A stretch of DNA of 35,343 nt from Nymphaea colorata (lineage: Eukaryota; Streptophyta; Magnoliopsida; Nymphaeales; Nymphaeaceae). Numbering within the stretch: the stretch's first letter is position 1; each line of letters starts with the position of its first letter. The notes beneath the pieces are model-generated. The model worked only from the letters and a program-made list of their open reading frames with translations, was not told the origin of the DNA and made no database searches. Position numbers and translations under genes: made by a program. The stretch covers positions 1 through 35,343 of the forward strand of contig NW_022204550.1 of the NCBI RefSeq assembly GCF_008831285.2, read 5' to 3'. Positions 10,898-20,262 of this stretch are shown here, piece by piece.

Positions 10898-11604
10898 TCT
10901 TTCTCTATACTCTTGAAGCTCCGTTGGAGGCAGTCAATGACCTTTTGATCAACCGGCAGCGTACCCTTATGATGTCTAAAGAACAACTGGATTATCAATT
11001 TAGCAATAAAGATTGCACTCATCTCCTGATACATAAAATTCCTCTAAAAATGGTAAAAAATTACTTTGAAGAAGCAATCAACCCGACTAGTACCTCTATC
11101 GATGCAGAAGCAGTTGTACATTATATCTTGCTGCTGGTGTATAGAGATTTGGGAGTTTTTTAAGCGATTGATTGTCTTATGATAAACTAGATAGATTTTT
11201 TGAGAGAAGGACTTCATTTTTGCTTGATTATATCCTTGCGTGAATATAATACCCGATCTATGCTGTGAAGTGGTGGCTTCACGATAACTACCTGGTAAGT
11301 GAGAAAGGAGGCCAAAGGTGAAAGGGTATACAAAATCTCCCTTTAAAAGAAAGTTATCTGGAAATTGCTAAATATTTTCGCTATTTTTAAAGAGCTTGCT
11401 ATGGCCGGTTGCATTAAGGCCTTACTCTGTGATGAATTCGCACTCCTACATTCCTTCAATCTCGAGGATTATCTTAGAACATGGAAAATCTTGCCTTGCG
11501 TTTATGTAAAGCCTGCCGTAGACTGTGTCACCGGCCTGATAAAACTACTTGTCAAGCTTTATTGCAATGTTGACTCCAGGCTTATCATTTCCCATGACTT
11601 TTGA
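10840..11604 (+). CDS. Probable multi-span membrane protein (3' part)
   Basis: A plus frame runs 255 codons from 10840 to TGA 11602-11604 with a single internal TGA (11266-11268). It includes a membrane segment (FSIGLTLLLQTLYTSFFLY), a soluble loop (KEQLDYQFSNKDCTHLLIHK) and a cysteine-containing C-terminal part (AMAGCIKALLCDEFALLHSF). Upstream, another frame has membrane segments (AIFSLLLPLAK; LALILTILSLAFELW) and joins through a candidate 16-nt intron (GTTATACCGCATAGAG). It passes TGAs at 10614-10616 and 10837-10839. If these UGAs are Trp the protein begins near 10440. Family unknown; the 5' end is unresolved. Confidence 0.42.
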
Positions 11605-11900
11605 GACAGAATCTAAAAGATAAATATTACAAATGATTTTCTTGTATCAAACTCTGATAAATTTTACCATAAGTTTCTTTTAGGTTTTTTCAATGATATT
11701 TTTTATCCACTCTTTATTTTTTCTTATCTTTTTCATTTATTTTTTATCTATGCCTGCATGATCAAATCTTGGGTAAATACTTGATTTAAATGAACTCATT
11801 AGTTTTATATGTTCTTTATATACAGAAAAGTCTAGAATGCTCTTCAAATTATATGTATTGACCAAACATAAAGCATTATAAAATTAATAGATCTTCAGAA

Positions 11901-12449
11901 ATGTCGCTTCCCTTCGCTCTAGTGGTCCCCGGTCAACCCCTGATCACCAACTTCTAGTACACTAACGGAATCTATCACATCGATATATAAAACCCCAAGA
12001 AAGTGGCTAACATCTGCCTCTTTCTGACCGATAGAATCCCTGACAATTACGCAATCACTCTCTACTTTTCCCTCCCTCCCTACAACGAGATGCAATACAT
12101 CGGAGCCATCGCAAATTAGAAGCCATCCGATCACTTTTCAACTGGATTTCCCTTCAAGGCAGAACTGGATCATTGCTACACTGTCAAGCTTTGCATACAG
12201 GCTCAAACATTCGAGGAGATTGTTGGGTTGGTCAGATGCACAGATGGCCAAAAAGAGTATGCGAAGCTTGTGGCTCATAACCTTTACAACTTCATGATGA
12301 GCTACAATACAGAATGCATCGTTGCTAACAATTACAATGGAAGGGAGTATTTTGCTGTGCCAACGGATGCCTTCACTAGATGGATGAAGAAATTCGATGA
12401 AAAATACGAAAAAGACCCCAATTTCATCCTCAAAACTAGTGTAGAATGA
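11901..12449 (+). CDS. Hikeshi (OPI10) Hsp70 nuclear import carrier
   Basis: Hikeshi binds FG-nucleoporins and carries Hsp70 into the nucleus during heat stress. The single exon is 183 codons long and encodes 182 aa, close to the usual ~197. The N-terminal beta domain starts MSLPFALVVPGQPLITNF. It retains the family's early pattern (strand, then ANICLFL, IPDNYAITLYFSLPP, IGAIANQKPSDHF). The C-terminal helical half is LVAHNLYNFMMSYN, then VPTDAFTRWMKKFDEKYEKD and PNFILKT, matching the family's conserved ending. It uses TAG and TAA for Gln and stops at TGA 12447-12449. It converges on the PDI gene with only about 80 bp between stops. Confidence 0.92.
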
Positions 12450-12530
12450 TAATTAATATCATATTTTTGAGTCATTAATTCTTTCATATCATCCCATCAA
12501 TACTTTCTAGATTGATTTTATCTATCACTA

Positions 12531-14104
12531 TCAAAGCTCATTGGGGTCTGCATACTCATTGCCGAGGTTATTTTGAAGAAGAGCATCAAATGGTCGAAGG
12601 AATGATTGACGTTCATTCTAATTGGGTTTTATTTATTGTCATTCCTGAATAAAGAATTTCAGGCAATTGGGTGACTTGTTTGAAGGGAACTTCGTTGAGA
12701 TTGGTATTCAGGACCCCGAAAGTTACATCTTTTTCGACAAGGAGGGCGGCGATTTGCTTGTACTACTTGTAGAAAGTCTAAGATATTGGATAGAATACTT
12801 CACATGCTGTGCATTGGATCTATAGGGCAGTGACCAGCAAAACATAATGATTTTTTGATTCTGCAATCACTCTCTCTGCATTTGAAGCCACTAATTTTTG
12901 GATAAGCTTTTATGAGGCTTTACCATAGAAGCCATTGTTTTTCGGAACGTCTGCACTCATATAGAATGGCTTCACTTCTCCTTTTTGAGTACGGGTGATA
13001 AACGATTCCAAAGCCTTTCTATCGAATTCTATATTTGATCTATGATACGCTAGAAATATTCAATTTCTCGAACAAGATTTCCTGCATTTGCTGTTTCACT
13101 TTTCAGGCTGATGTGCACGATAGCAGGAGCTTCCTTAAGTCAAAAGCAAGATGGAATACAAATTAAAGCTAAGGCTTTCCTTTTGATCCTGAATGGATAA
13201 TTTAAAATCATATCCAAGTTCTTCCTTCGTTAGCTGTTTTTAAATTTTCTTCAATTAGTCCCAAGCCTGATCACAATTAATCGAAAAATCGCAAGCTAGA
13301 GCATAGAAGTCAATCGACTCTGCAAATTATGATGATTTTACTTTATTTTTGTGCGAATCTTTCAGCAACTATGCCAGTGACTCTTTGAATTGTTGGAAAC
13401 ATGTTGGTTTTAGCGAACCATTACCAAGCTTCAAAACGATTTTGATGCTCGAATTATCTTCTGTTTGTAGCCGAATCCAAGAATAAGGTAACGTTATTCT
13501 CTTTCAAGCCGAGTTCAGTGAATGTAACGAGTTATTGATGATGCAGAAATCTTCATTATTTTAATCTTACTCAAAAAAGGTAAAGTTTTGCTGAGAGCGT
13601 AAAAGAGTCCTGAACCTTCAAGCTCGTTAGGATGTTGGCAAAAACAAAAAGAGTTGGGATTAGTTGCGATATAACTGTCTAATTCCTCTTTTGAGCTGAT
13701 ATATTTGGGACTGCTCACGATTCCCTTAGTCCCCATTCAATGATTTCTTCATATTAAACTTCATACGCTCTGGTACGGTTGGATCTCCATTGAACCTAAT
13801 CAAGATCCTGTTGAAGAGCAATAGGACTGGAGTATGCTAGGCGGTCTGGCATTCCGGTAGATCGTTTCTTTTGCAATCATTCAAGAATATTACAATATCT
13901 TTATTTTTGGATATCTACCTTGTTCCTTCCAGGCATCCAATTTGCTCATGAGTGCATTGAGGGTGGGTTGATGGAAGAAGATGAAGTAATGCTTGTAATC
14001 TTGGTGTTGTTTATTAGTTAAAGCCTCTCCTTGGTGAGAGTGTCAACGTGTATTGAGGTTGTTATTGCCAGTAGAAGTAGAAGGTATGGGATTGATTTAA
14101 ACAT
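12531..14104 (-). CDS. Protein disulfide isomerase family
   Basis: ER thiol oxidoreductase/chaperone of about 490 aa, the usual PDI length. The signal peptide is MFKSIPYLLLLLAITTS. The N-terminal thioredoxin fold (YFIFFHQPTLNALMSKLDAW) has no CXXC, but later carries NDCKRNDLPEC. The b domain begins around TKGIVSSPKYISSKEELDSY; the b' domain includes NSIERLW and ALESFITRTQKGEVKPFYMS. The a' domain has YVLLVTALQIQCTAC, i.e. a CTAC active site where PDI has CGHC. The C-terminus is ADPNEL, a possible KDEL-like retention tail. One intron (13899-13918, 20 nt) is clear. Single-base shifts are needed at a C-run (13731-13734) and in the first 60 codons. Only one redox site seems active. Confidence 0.86.
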
Positions 14105-14135
14105 CTTTCTTTATTATAAACACGTGATATTAGTT

Positions 14136-14495
14136 ATGTTTAAATATGCTTGGGAATATAAGAAGGGAATAAAAGGTAAATTAGCTATGAATGGACGCAT
14201 ATTGGGAAATAAGGAAATAATCTATAGAGGTAGTGCTAAAATTAATCAGTTTGGTAAGTAGCATTACTATTTTTGTCAAAGATTTGGTGGGGTCAATATG
14301 GTCTTTAATAAATTCACGGCAATAGTATCGCAAACAATATGTTTCGATAATTAAAAACACCAAACGATCAACAGATGCAATTATTTCCATTACCACATTT
14401 TTCCTCCGCTTTTGATTATTTTTTATTGGCATTATTATGATTTTTTACTTTCTCAACCCTCTTAAAGGGGTATTAGATGGGCATTAAGATATTGA
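14136..14495 (+). CDS. Possible small gene divergent from PDI
   Basis: A plus frame of 120 codons begins MFKYAWEYKKGIKGKLAMNG at ATG 14136 and stops at TGA 14493-14495. The opposite strand (14181-14432) is open too and starts MPIKNNQKRRKN. That frame would run into the PDI signal peptide region, which favours the plus reading. No homology is recognised. If real, it shares a 31-bp divergent promoter gap with PDI. Confidence 0.3.
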
Positions 14496-14573
14496 AATTA
14501 TTGATAGTTTAGTGAAGATAGGTAATAAATAATGACTGATATAAAGTAACACAAATGAAGTATGATAGGAATG

Positions 14574-14870
14574 TCAGAAGTCGATTTCTTCCAATTCCAT
14601 CATCGTATCTCCTTGTTGAAAAATGGGGTCGTTAAACACTTCCATGATTTTCTCTGTTGCTCTTTCAGAATTTATCATCATTTCATCATCGTTCAACATA
14701 GCTTCTGAATCGCAGCGTTCGGCTGGTTGATTCCTCTCGTTTTGGAGCCAGTTCAAAAACTATGTGTATTCCTCTTGGGTCTAAAACGCATAGAAAACGT
14801 TGGTTTCCTCGCAGAGGAAGCCATAGACCATTGAAGCTGGGGCGTTTTGTGCGGGTTGGGGGATGCTCAT
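14574..14870 (-). CDS. Small acidic protein, 98 aa, unknown
   Basis: Clean single-exon gene from ATG 14868-14870 to TGA 14574-14576, with internal TAG codons read as Gln. It begins MSIPQPAQNAPASMVYGFLC. A short ordered stretch follows (EETNVFYAFQTQEEYTQFLN, WLQNERNQPAERC), then a Met/Glu-rich acidic tail (DDEMMINSERATEKIMEVF) ending MMELEEIDF. Balanced composition and GC-rich codons compared with the flanks support coding. No family is recognised. Confidence 0.7.
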
Positions 14871-15271
14871 ATTTTATTCAATTATTTTATTTGATTATAA
14901 TCATCTAAGCATTTAAGCGATTAATAGGCATCTACAGTTCAATCTAAATAGATTGCAAAACCATATTTTTCATCTAGAAGGGTATTACCATGAAGGCACT
15001 TCTTTCATTTTTTGGAAAACATACCATTGCAAATGATGTTGGCATTTTTTTGGAGAGTTAATCGTTAATAGGTTTATATGAGCATTATAAATTAATCATG
15101 GAATGCTGGAAATCATTTAAAATCAAAAAACCTTGAAAGCCATAAGTTTTAACAAATTTATATGCGTGTTTTAACGTTTAGGTTCAAGTTTTTGATATAG
15201 GAGATGTGGAGGATAAGTAGAATGGATGAGTTTTCTGAGGGACATCACGCCTAACATTTCACGTGCAATTA
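14871..15271. other. AT-rich stretch without a supported gene
   Basis: A plus ORF of 49 codons starts at ATG 14991 (MKALLSFFGKHTIANDVG) and stops at TGA near 15135. Beyond that, in-frame TGAs occur at about the random rate. Nothing else is supported. It may contain the 5' region of the 14574-14870 gene and the 3' end of the next. Confidence 0.4.
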
Positions 15272-15682
15272 TCAACTGTATTTTTATTTTGCTTATGAGA
15301 TTTGAACATTTTTTGAAATATAAATAAGCGTGAGTTTAAAATCAAAAAATAAAGCAAAAAGAAAGCATGATTGATTATTAGGAAATTAAAATTAATTTCT
15401 ATGGGCTTTGCTTGGTTTCTAACAACTCTGACGTACGCTTTGTCTATTTTGGCTTAGCCTTTTTCGTGCGGATATTGTTGAAAGACTTTAAATGCGCCAA
15501 CTTTCCTCGTTCATTTCGTTAGAAAAATCCAAAATACAATCATAAGCTTTTTTGGGCGCGCTTATCACGCTTTATTCGATAAAAAGCATAAGAAGATAAC
15601 GGTTTTCTATTGATTTTTGTTAAATTTTGTGAAAATTCTTAGGAGGTATAAAATCACGAATTTCTAGCCTAATATAAGACAT
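15272..15682 (-). CDS. Unknown 136-aa protein
   Basis: Minus frame from ATG 15680-15682 (MSYIRLEIRDFIPPKNFHKI) to TGA 15272-15274. An in-frame TGA lies just upstream of the start. The middle is helical and basic (YDCILDFSNEMNEESWRIQS; RKRLSQNRQSVRQSCQK); the C-terminus is hydrophobic. The plus strand across the same interval has TGAs at random density, which supports the minus reading. No family is recognised. Confidence 0.45.
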
Positions 15683-15885
15683 AATCTTTTTGGATTGAGA
15701 AGTTTTTCATGGAGGTTATACGGAGTCCATGAAACTCCTATAAAATATCATTTACACACTTTTACTTAAGAATGATTTGATCCCTTTTATATTTTTGGAT
15801 TGAACATCTTTACTCATATACGATAGCCTTTAAGAGGCGCGCCCTTGTTTAATAATTAAATAGGTATGGTTGCTATGAACACCTG

Positions 15886-16381
15886 ATGGCGATTCAAATG
15901 GCAAAGATCAACGATGCCTCTTCACATGATGATAGGATTGGCCAATGTCGATAATAGGCGGTGGCTGATAAATTTATAGACGATCAGATGCTTGCCAAGA
16001 TTCATGAAAAATGCAATTGGCCCAATACACCTTTATGTCTTCATGATTTATTTTTTAATTATCTAGATAGATTGATAAATAAAATTGGTATGATGGCATA
16101 TCAAGGTGGATAAATAATCCTAGTTTTACGATCTTAAATAGATGAAAGAAGTACCATCAAGTTAATCATCAAATCTATATGGGTATTAATACCGTCTGTA
16201 GATCTATTTTGAACCAAACTTCTTGAAGAATATGAAACTTAAAAGATTATTTCTTTAAACTCTCTAGACTCTCGAGATTCAGTAAGAGAAGACCTTTCTT
16301 ATAAAAAATATTCGATAAAAATATTTATCTTTTGAATAATATCCGAGAAGTTAAGCATAACAAAACATCAATTAAAAGTGA
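15886..16381 (+). CDS. Unknown protein with a 19-nt intron
   Basis: First in-frame ATG is at 15886 (MAIQMAKINDASSHDDRIGQ), though the frame is open back to about 15770. A 19-nt intron (GTATTAATACCGTCTGTAG) joins IKLIIKSIW to IYFEPNFLKNMKLKRLFLQT. The C-terminus is Q-rich and stops at TGA 16379-16381. Without splicing, the frame meets a TGA immediately. No domain recognised. The last bases overlap the tail proposed for the convergent HTH gene. Confidence 0.5.
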
Positions 16382-16798
16382 AAGGGCATAATTGTGGTAC
16401 ATGCTCCACAAGTAAGTTGGGTACATTGGTTGGTTAACAAGGTAGAAGGTCTGGCTGGCCTAGCTGTTGACATTTTGAATAGTTAAACTTTCTCTTTCTT
16501 GGTTTTTTTAAGTGATTTCTGATGAGGAAGGAGCCTTGGTGTTTGAGATCTGGGTGTTTTTTCGGCGGCTTGGTCTTTTTGTTGGTAAGGGAAGATTGTG
16601 AGCCTATCTGTATGACTTTACGATAAATTTTGCAGTCGGGTGGCACATCTTAAGCCTCTTGGCTGCCCTATAAATCGTCATGTTTTGGCTTATCACATAT
16701 TCGATCAACTTTTCTTTTTTCTAGATCGAAAGACTCTTACTTTGGGTGTTATGTGCTATGGCTCTTTTTGAGTTCTCTGTCATTATCATATTCTTCAT
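16368..16798 (-). CDS. Helix-turn-helix protein, paralogue of 30301-30770
   Basis: ATG 16796-16798. A short N-terminus leads to a helix-turn-helix with the core SIQKKEKLIEYVISQNMTIY then RAAKRLKMCHPTAKFIVKSY. This shares spacing and key residues (AA-x-x-L, T/S-A-K, R) with the gene at 30301-30770. The fold resembles the N-terminal DNA-binding helices of Tc1/IS630-type transposases and homeodomain-like proteins. No catalytic DDE region follows, only a K/S/Q-rich tail. The 3' end is uncertain: the frame either runs on or, after a candidate 17-nt intron, ends at TGA 16368-16370. Confidence 0.6.
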
Positions 16799-16901
16799 CC
16801 TGGTGAGTTTTCGGCATTCGCTTTGCTTACTATTAGCAATAAATTATAAGTTCGATAATTAAGGAGGTCTGCATTAACGATATAAGAATTAAGGCTCGCC
16901 A

Positions 16902-17315
16902 ATGATAGGAGTCGATTGTTACATCATCTCAATCATCTAATTTGGTTATTAAATATTCTTTTATCGCTTTTTGCCTATGTTTTTTCGCATTTTGCAAGTT
17001 TTCGAAAAATTCAATAACTTTGAAATGGACAATAAATATGAGTCATAAAGGAAGAACCAACCCGAATATCTTCCTTTTGGATAGGTTCTGTATGTCTTAG
17101 CTTGGTTTAATGATAAACATGCATCTCAACATATAAAGAATTTTTTTTTTCATATTATTTCTCATGGAAAAGGTTTGATAAGGAAAGAGAATGCATAAAA
17201 AACGATATAATTAAAAAGATAAGGCGGGGATAGCTTTTTTTTGAGAAGAATATTAAGGATAAAAGTCCTTATTATTATTAATATGAAATCCGCTTCAATC
17301 ATGCCAATCACTTGA
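16902..17315 (+). CDS. Possible gene, unknown, 137 aa
   Basis: Plus frame open from ATG 16902 (MIGVDCYIISIIQFGYQIFF) to TGA 17313-17315. The N-terminal 35 residues are strongly hydrophobic with aromatic residues. The rest is basic (NKYESQRKNQPEYLPFGQVL). No TGA occurs over 137 codons in an AT-rich region, but codon content is biased to A/T and no family is recognised. An internal start at 16979 is also possible. Confidence 0.36.
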
Positions 17316-17870
17316 GAAATTACTTTTACGTGATGGACTAATTTATATTACGATAAAATCTATTTTTTGGTAGTTATTCTTTATTATTTAAATGCGATTT
17401 ATAAATCACGTATTAATAATTAATCATGTAAACTTTAAAAATCTTCAGATTAAATTCTTTTTTTCCGGACTCTATATACTCTCAAGTGTAGAAATAACAA
17501 AATGAAATCGTAAGTCATTGAAGATTGTTTTGCTAACGGTTCTCTTTTATAATTAAAGTAAAAAAATCAAGAAGTTGCCTTGATCTGCCACCCCTAGAGA
17601 CCGTTTGTATTAACTATTTAAAATATCATCGTAAAATCTACTGATTAATTGCCCGATATATTCCATATGGGTAAACATCATAGGCATCCATCATCATTCA
17701 AGCTCTTCAGACAAAGTTGAGCAATTGAATCCAAATAATTCTGAAAGACTATTGCTTTCTTATGAAGATTATGGCCAAATTAGAATGCCTCTAATTCGCG
17801 ACTCTTTAATTATTTGTGAAAAACTAAAAATCATCCTATGGGTCAATTTTGAAAATAAAAATGAAGTGAA
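17316..17870. other. AT-rich intergenic region
   Basis: Mostly A/T with TGA in all frames between 17316 and about 17640. From about 17660 a plus frame is open into the TFIIB-like gene, but it has no secure start and overlaps that gene antisense, so it was not called. No repeat or RNA gene was recognised. Confidence 0.45.
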
Positions 17871-18823
17871 TCAAAGCTCCCTTTTCGAAACCGGTATCAT
17901 CCCTTCCCAATTCGGCAGGAAGTCTTCTAAACGGTTGCTGATCGATTCCTTGAAGACCTTCTCACGTTTTCTGGGGTCACATCGAAACATTTCCATATTT
18001 CGCTCTGCCTGACTCCCTAAGCGACCATCTTATCGTGGCTTTTGCAGACATCGGCGAGGTTGATCTGATCGTAGTAGGTCGTGCTGTACTCGCAAACCTT
18101 CCAGAAGGCAATAGCAGCAATAGTGTTATTCCTGATATCAAATTCTCCGCTCGCATAGATGCGTTAGCTCATCTCAATCATGGCCTTTTCCTCGGCGTTC
18201 TTGATTTTGCGCTTGCGGCAGACCCTCATGATGACATGCTTTGCGTGGGTGACGGGAATGAAGTCGATTTTATCCTTGAGGAAATTGTTGAGCTCCCGTA
18301 CAACGTCCTTCCAAGCCGAGAGCGGGATGTTGGCGAACTTGCAGATGTTGAACTCTTCGAAGTAGTTTTCCTTTTCAAAGCAGGCGGAGAAGACGCAATA
18401 GCATGACACGTTCTTGACCGAAAAGTAATTCTTATGCCTCTACTTTTTGTCCTAATTTTTATTCTCCATCTTCAGGGCGAACAGGATCTTCAGGATTTTG
18501 AACGCCCTGCTTTCTGCCAGATCCGAAAGGTTTTGGCTAAGCTTCAAGATGAAGCAGCAATTCTCGATGATCTTCTTGGCTCTTTTGAAATTTGAGTCGA
18601 ATTGGCTTTCCCTGCCGATGTTGGATCCTCCGTTGTCGTAGCACTTGTGAAAGATGGTGGAATAGCGACTGGCTTGGTTGGTTTCTCCTTCGAACTGGAC
18701 CACATCATTTTCGTAATTGATGGGATGGATGTCGACGTAGGTGCAGCCCTGCGCGGGACAATAGTAGATGCTGCTATCGAACTTCAGGTCGGCGTTGCAG
18801 CGTGGGCATTCGCGGTTATTCAT
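17871..18823 (-). CDS. TFIIB-related transcription factor
   Basis: General transcription factor of the TFIIB/Brf class. The N-terminal zinc ribbon reads MNNRECPRCNADLKF with a second Cys pair YYCPAQGC (C-x2-C, C-x4-C). Two helical cyclin-like repeats follow. The first is FKRAKKIIENCCFILKLSQN with VSCYCVFSACFEKENYF and FANIPLSAWKDVVRELNNFL; the second is ASGEFDIRNNTIAAIAFWKV with ADVCKSHDKM. A 23-nt intron (17958-17980) joins EIWKCFD to VFKESISNRLEDFLPNWEGM and ends at TGA 17871-17873. An alternative no-intron reading would end at 17897. The assignment rests on ribbon plus two helical repeats; whether it serves Pol II or Pol III is not clear. Confidence 0.68.
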
Positions 18824-18917
18824 GCTGGAAGTTTATAAGATTTATAATTGTCAATGATGAATCAAGTTATATTTGAAAGAGCATCGATATAAAAATAAAT
18901 AACACATAATACCAACA

Positions 18918-20185
18918 ATGGACAATTAAAAATTTTCGAAGATTATGATAGCGAAAGCTAAGTCATCGATCTATGTAAGAGTTGAAAGAAAAAGGTCATA
19001 AGTATATTGGAGATGAAGGGTGCTTGACATCAAGACTGCCAACATGAAAAACGTGAAAATAATCAATTTGAGTATATGAATCCTAATCAAAGTCTACAAT
19101 TACATTTCGGATGCAGGAATTCGATCTCTTATGTAGTGCCGATGGTAGAAATTGACGCATATTTACTTGTGTATTGCTCTTCTTAAAAAGAATGGAATGG
19201 GATTGGAGTTCATGGCTGCGAGTACCTGCGAGACGCGGGATGGAAGCATCTTTAGGTCCTTGATTTGGGTACTGAAATCTTCATAAAAGGTGCATGCAAG
19301 ATTGGTATTCAAGGGGCGGCAGCATTGAAATAAGGGGATTGGAAGCAGCTCAAAACTATAAGCTTATGCAACTTTCATGTCATTTAGATAACAACAATCT
19401 CGGCGAAGAAGGATGCAGGGAAATATCGTAAGCAAACTGGCCCAATCTTCGCACGATAAACTTGAGTATTTTTTCGATGAGAAAGATTACAACAACATTG
19501 ATGATAATGGATGTGAGTACTTAAAAGGAGCCAAATGGCCTTTGCTGTAAGTAATTCACCTAGGTCCATCATCTTATATTCAGGAGGAAACGAAATCTCA
19601 TAGCTTGGAGCTATTTCCTTATCCAATTCAAAATTCTAAAAGATCAAAGTCCTGACCTATGTAAAAGCATATTAAAATAGTCATCAATGGGCTGGGACGT
19701 GAAGGATGCATGTACATCATGATGGGTCCTTGGAAAAACTTGCAACATTGAACGTATGTATCGAATCTTTAATGCAGGGAGAGATAATATTGGAAATAGT
19801 GGATGCAAATTCATTAAGCAAGGATAATGGTCCCAGTTGAAAATTTAACGTCTGTGAAAATAGAATCAGTAATGAAGGAGTTTTTGGCTTTCTAAATCAG
19901 TCTGGAGAAAGCTTCATGGATTAAACTTGAGTATTTTTCTTGAGAAATAGATAGCAATCTGGTCTCAGATAAGGGATGCCAGCACATCAAGAACAGTCGC
20001 TGGAATAAGCTGATGTCTCTTGACTAAGTTCATATCCAATAACAAAGGCAAAAACAAAATCGGAGATGAAGGATTGAAGCAAATTCTATTCGGGCCGTAT
20101 AAAGAAATAGGAAGATATCGTTATGTTATGAGAGTACTATATAGATGCAAATAAGTATAAAAAGAGAATGGAATTAAACCACTGA
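18918..20185 (+). CDS. Leucine-rich-repeat protein (ribonuclease-inhibitor type)
   Basis: At least eight repeats follow the pattern N-x-I/L-G-x-x-G-x-x-x-L...W-x-x-L-x-x-I-x-L. Examples are IGVHGCEYLRDAGWKHLQVL, NNLGEEGCREISQANWPNL, NNIDDNGCEYLKGAKWPLL, NIGNSGCKFIKQGQWSQL and KIGDEGLKQIL. A 20-nt intron (19466-19485, GTATTTTTTCGATGAGAAAG) makes one repeat perfect (INLNYNNIDDNGC). A 22-nt intron at 20134-20155 gives a clean end, MELNH then TGA 20183-20185. Other repeats need one-base shifts, for example at an A5 run (19734-19738), so boundaries between repeats are approximate. Such LRRs are protein-binding scaffolds; the partner is unknown. Start ATG 18918. Confidence 0.75.
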
Positions 20186-20262
20186 CTATTTGGCTTTTGT
20201 TTAAATCCTGCAATGATGTTATTAAATGTAAATTACAATGTTTATTATTTTATTATCATCTA

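Noticed and set aside
14991-15680. Plus frame read through about seven TGAs as Trp
   Set aside because: TGA density equals chance; reading all of them as sense would be over-fitting the ambiguous code.
17725-18012. Plus ORF including LLLSYEDYGQIRMPLIRDSL
   Set aside because: Overlaps the 3' part of the TFIIB-related gene antisense and has no secure start codon.
18602-18838. Plus ORF, Val/Gly rich (also 18035-18406 plus)
   Set aside because: Antisense shadows of the TFIIB-related gene, whose zinc ribbon is clear on the minus strand.
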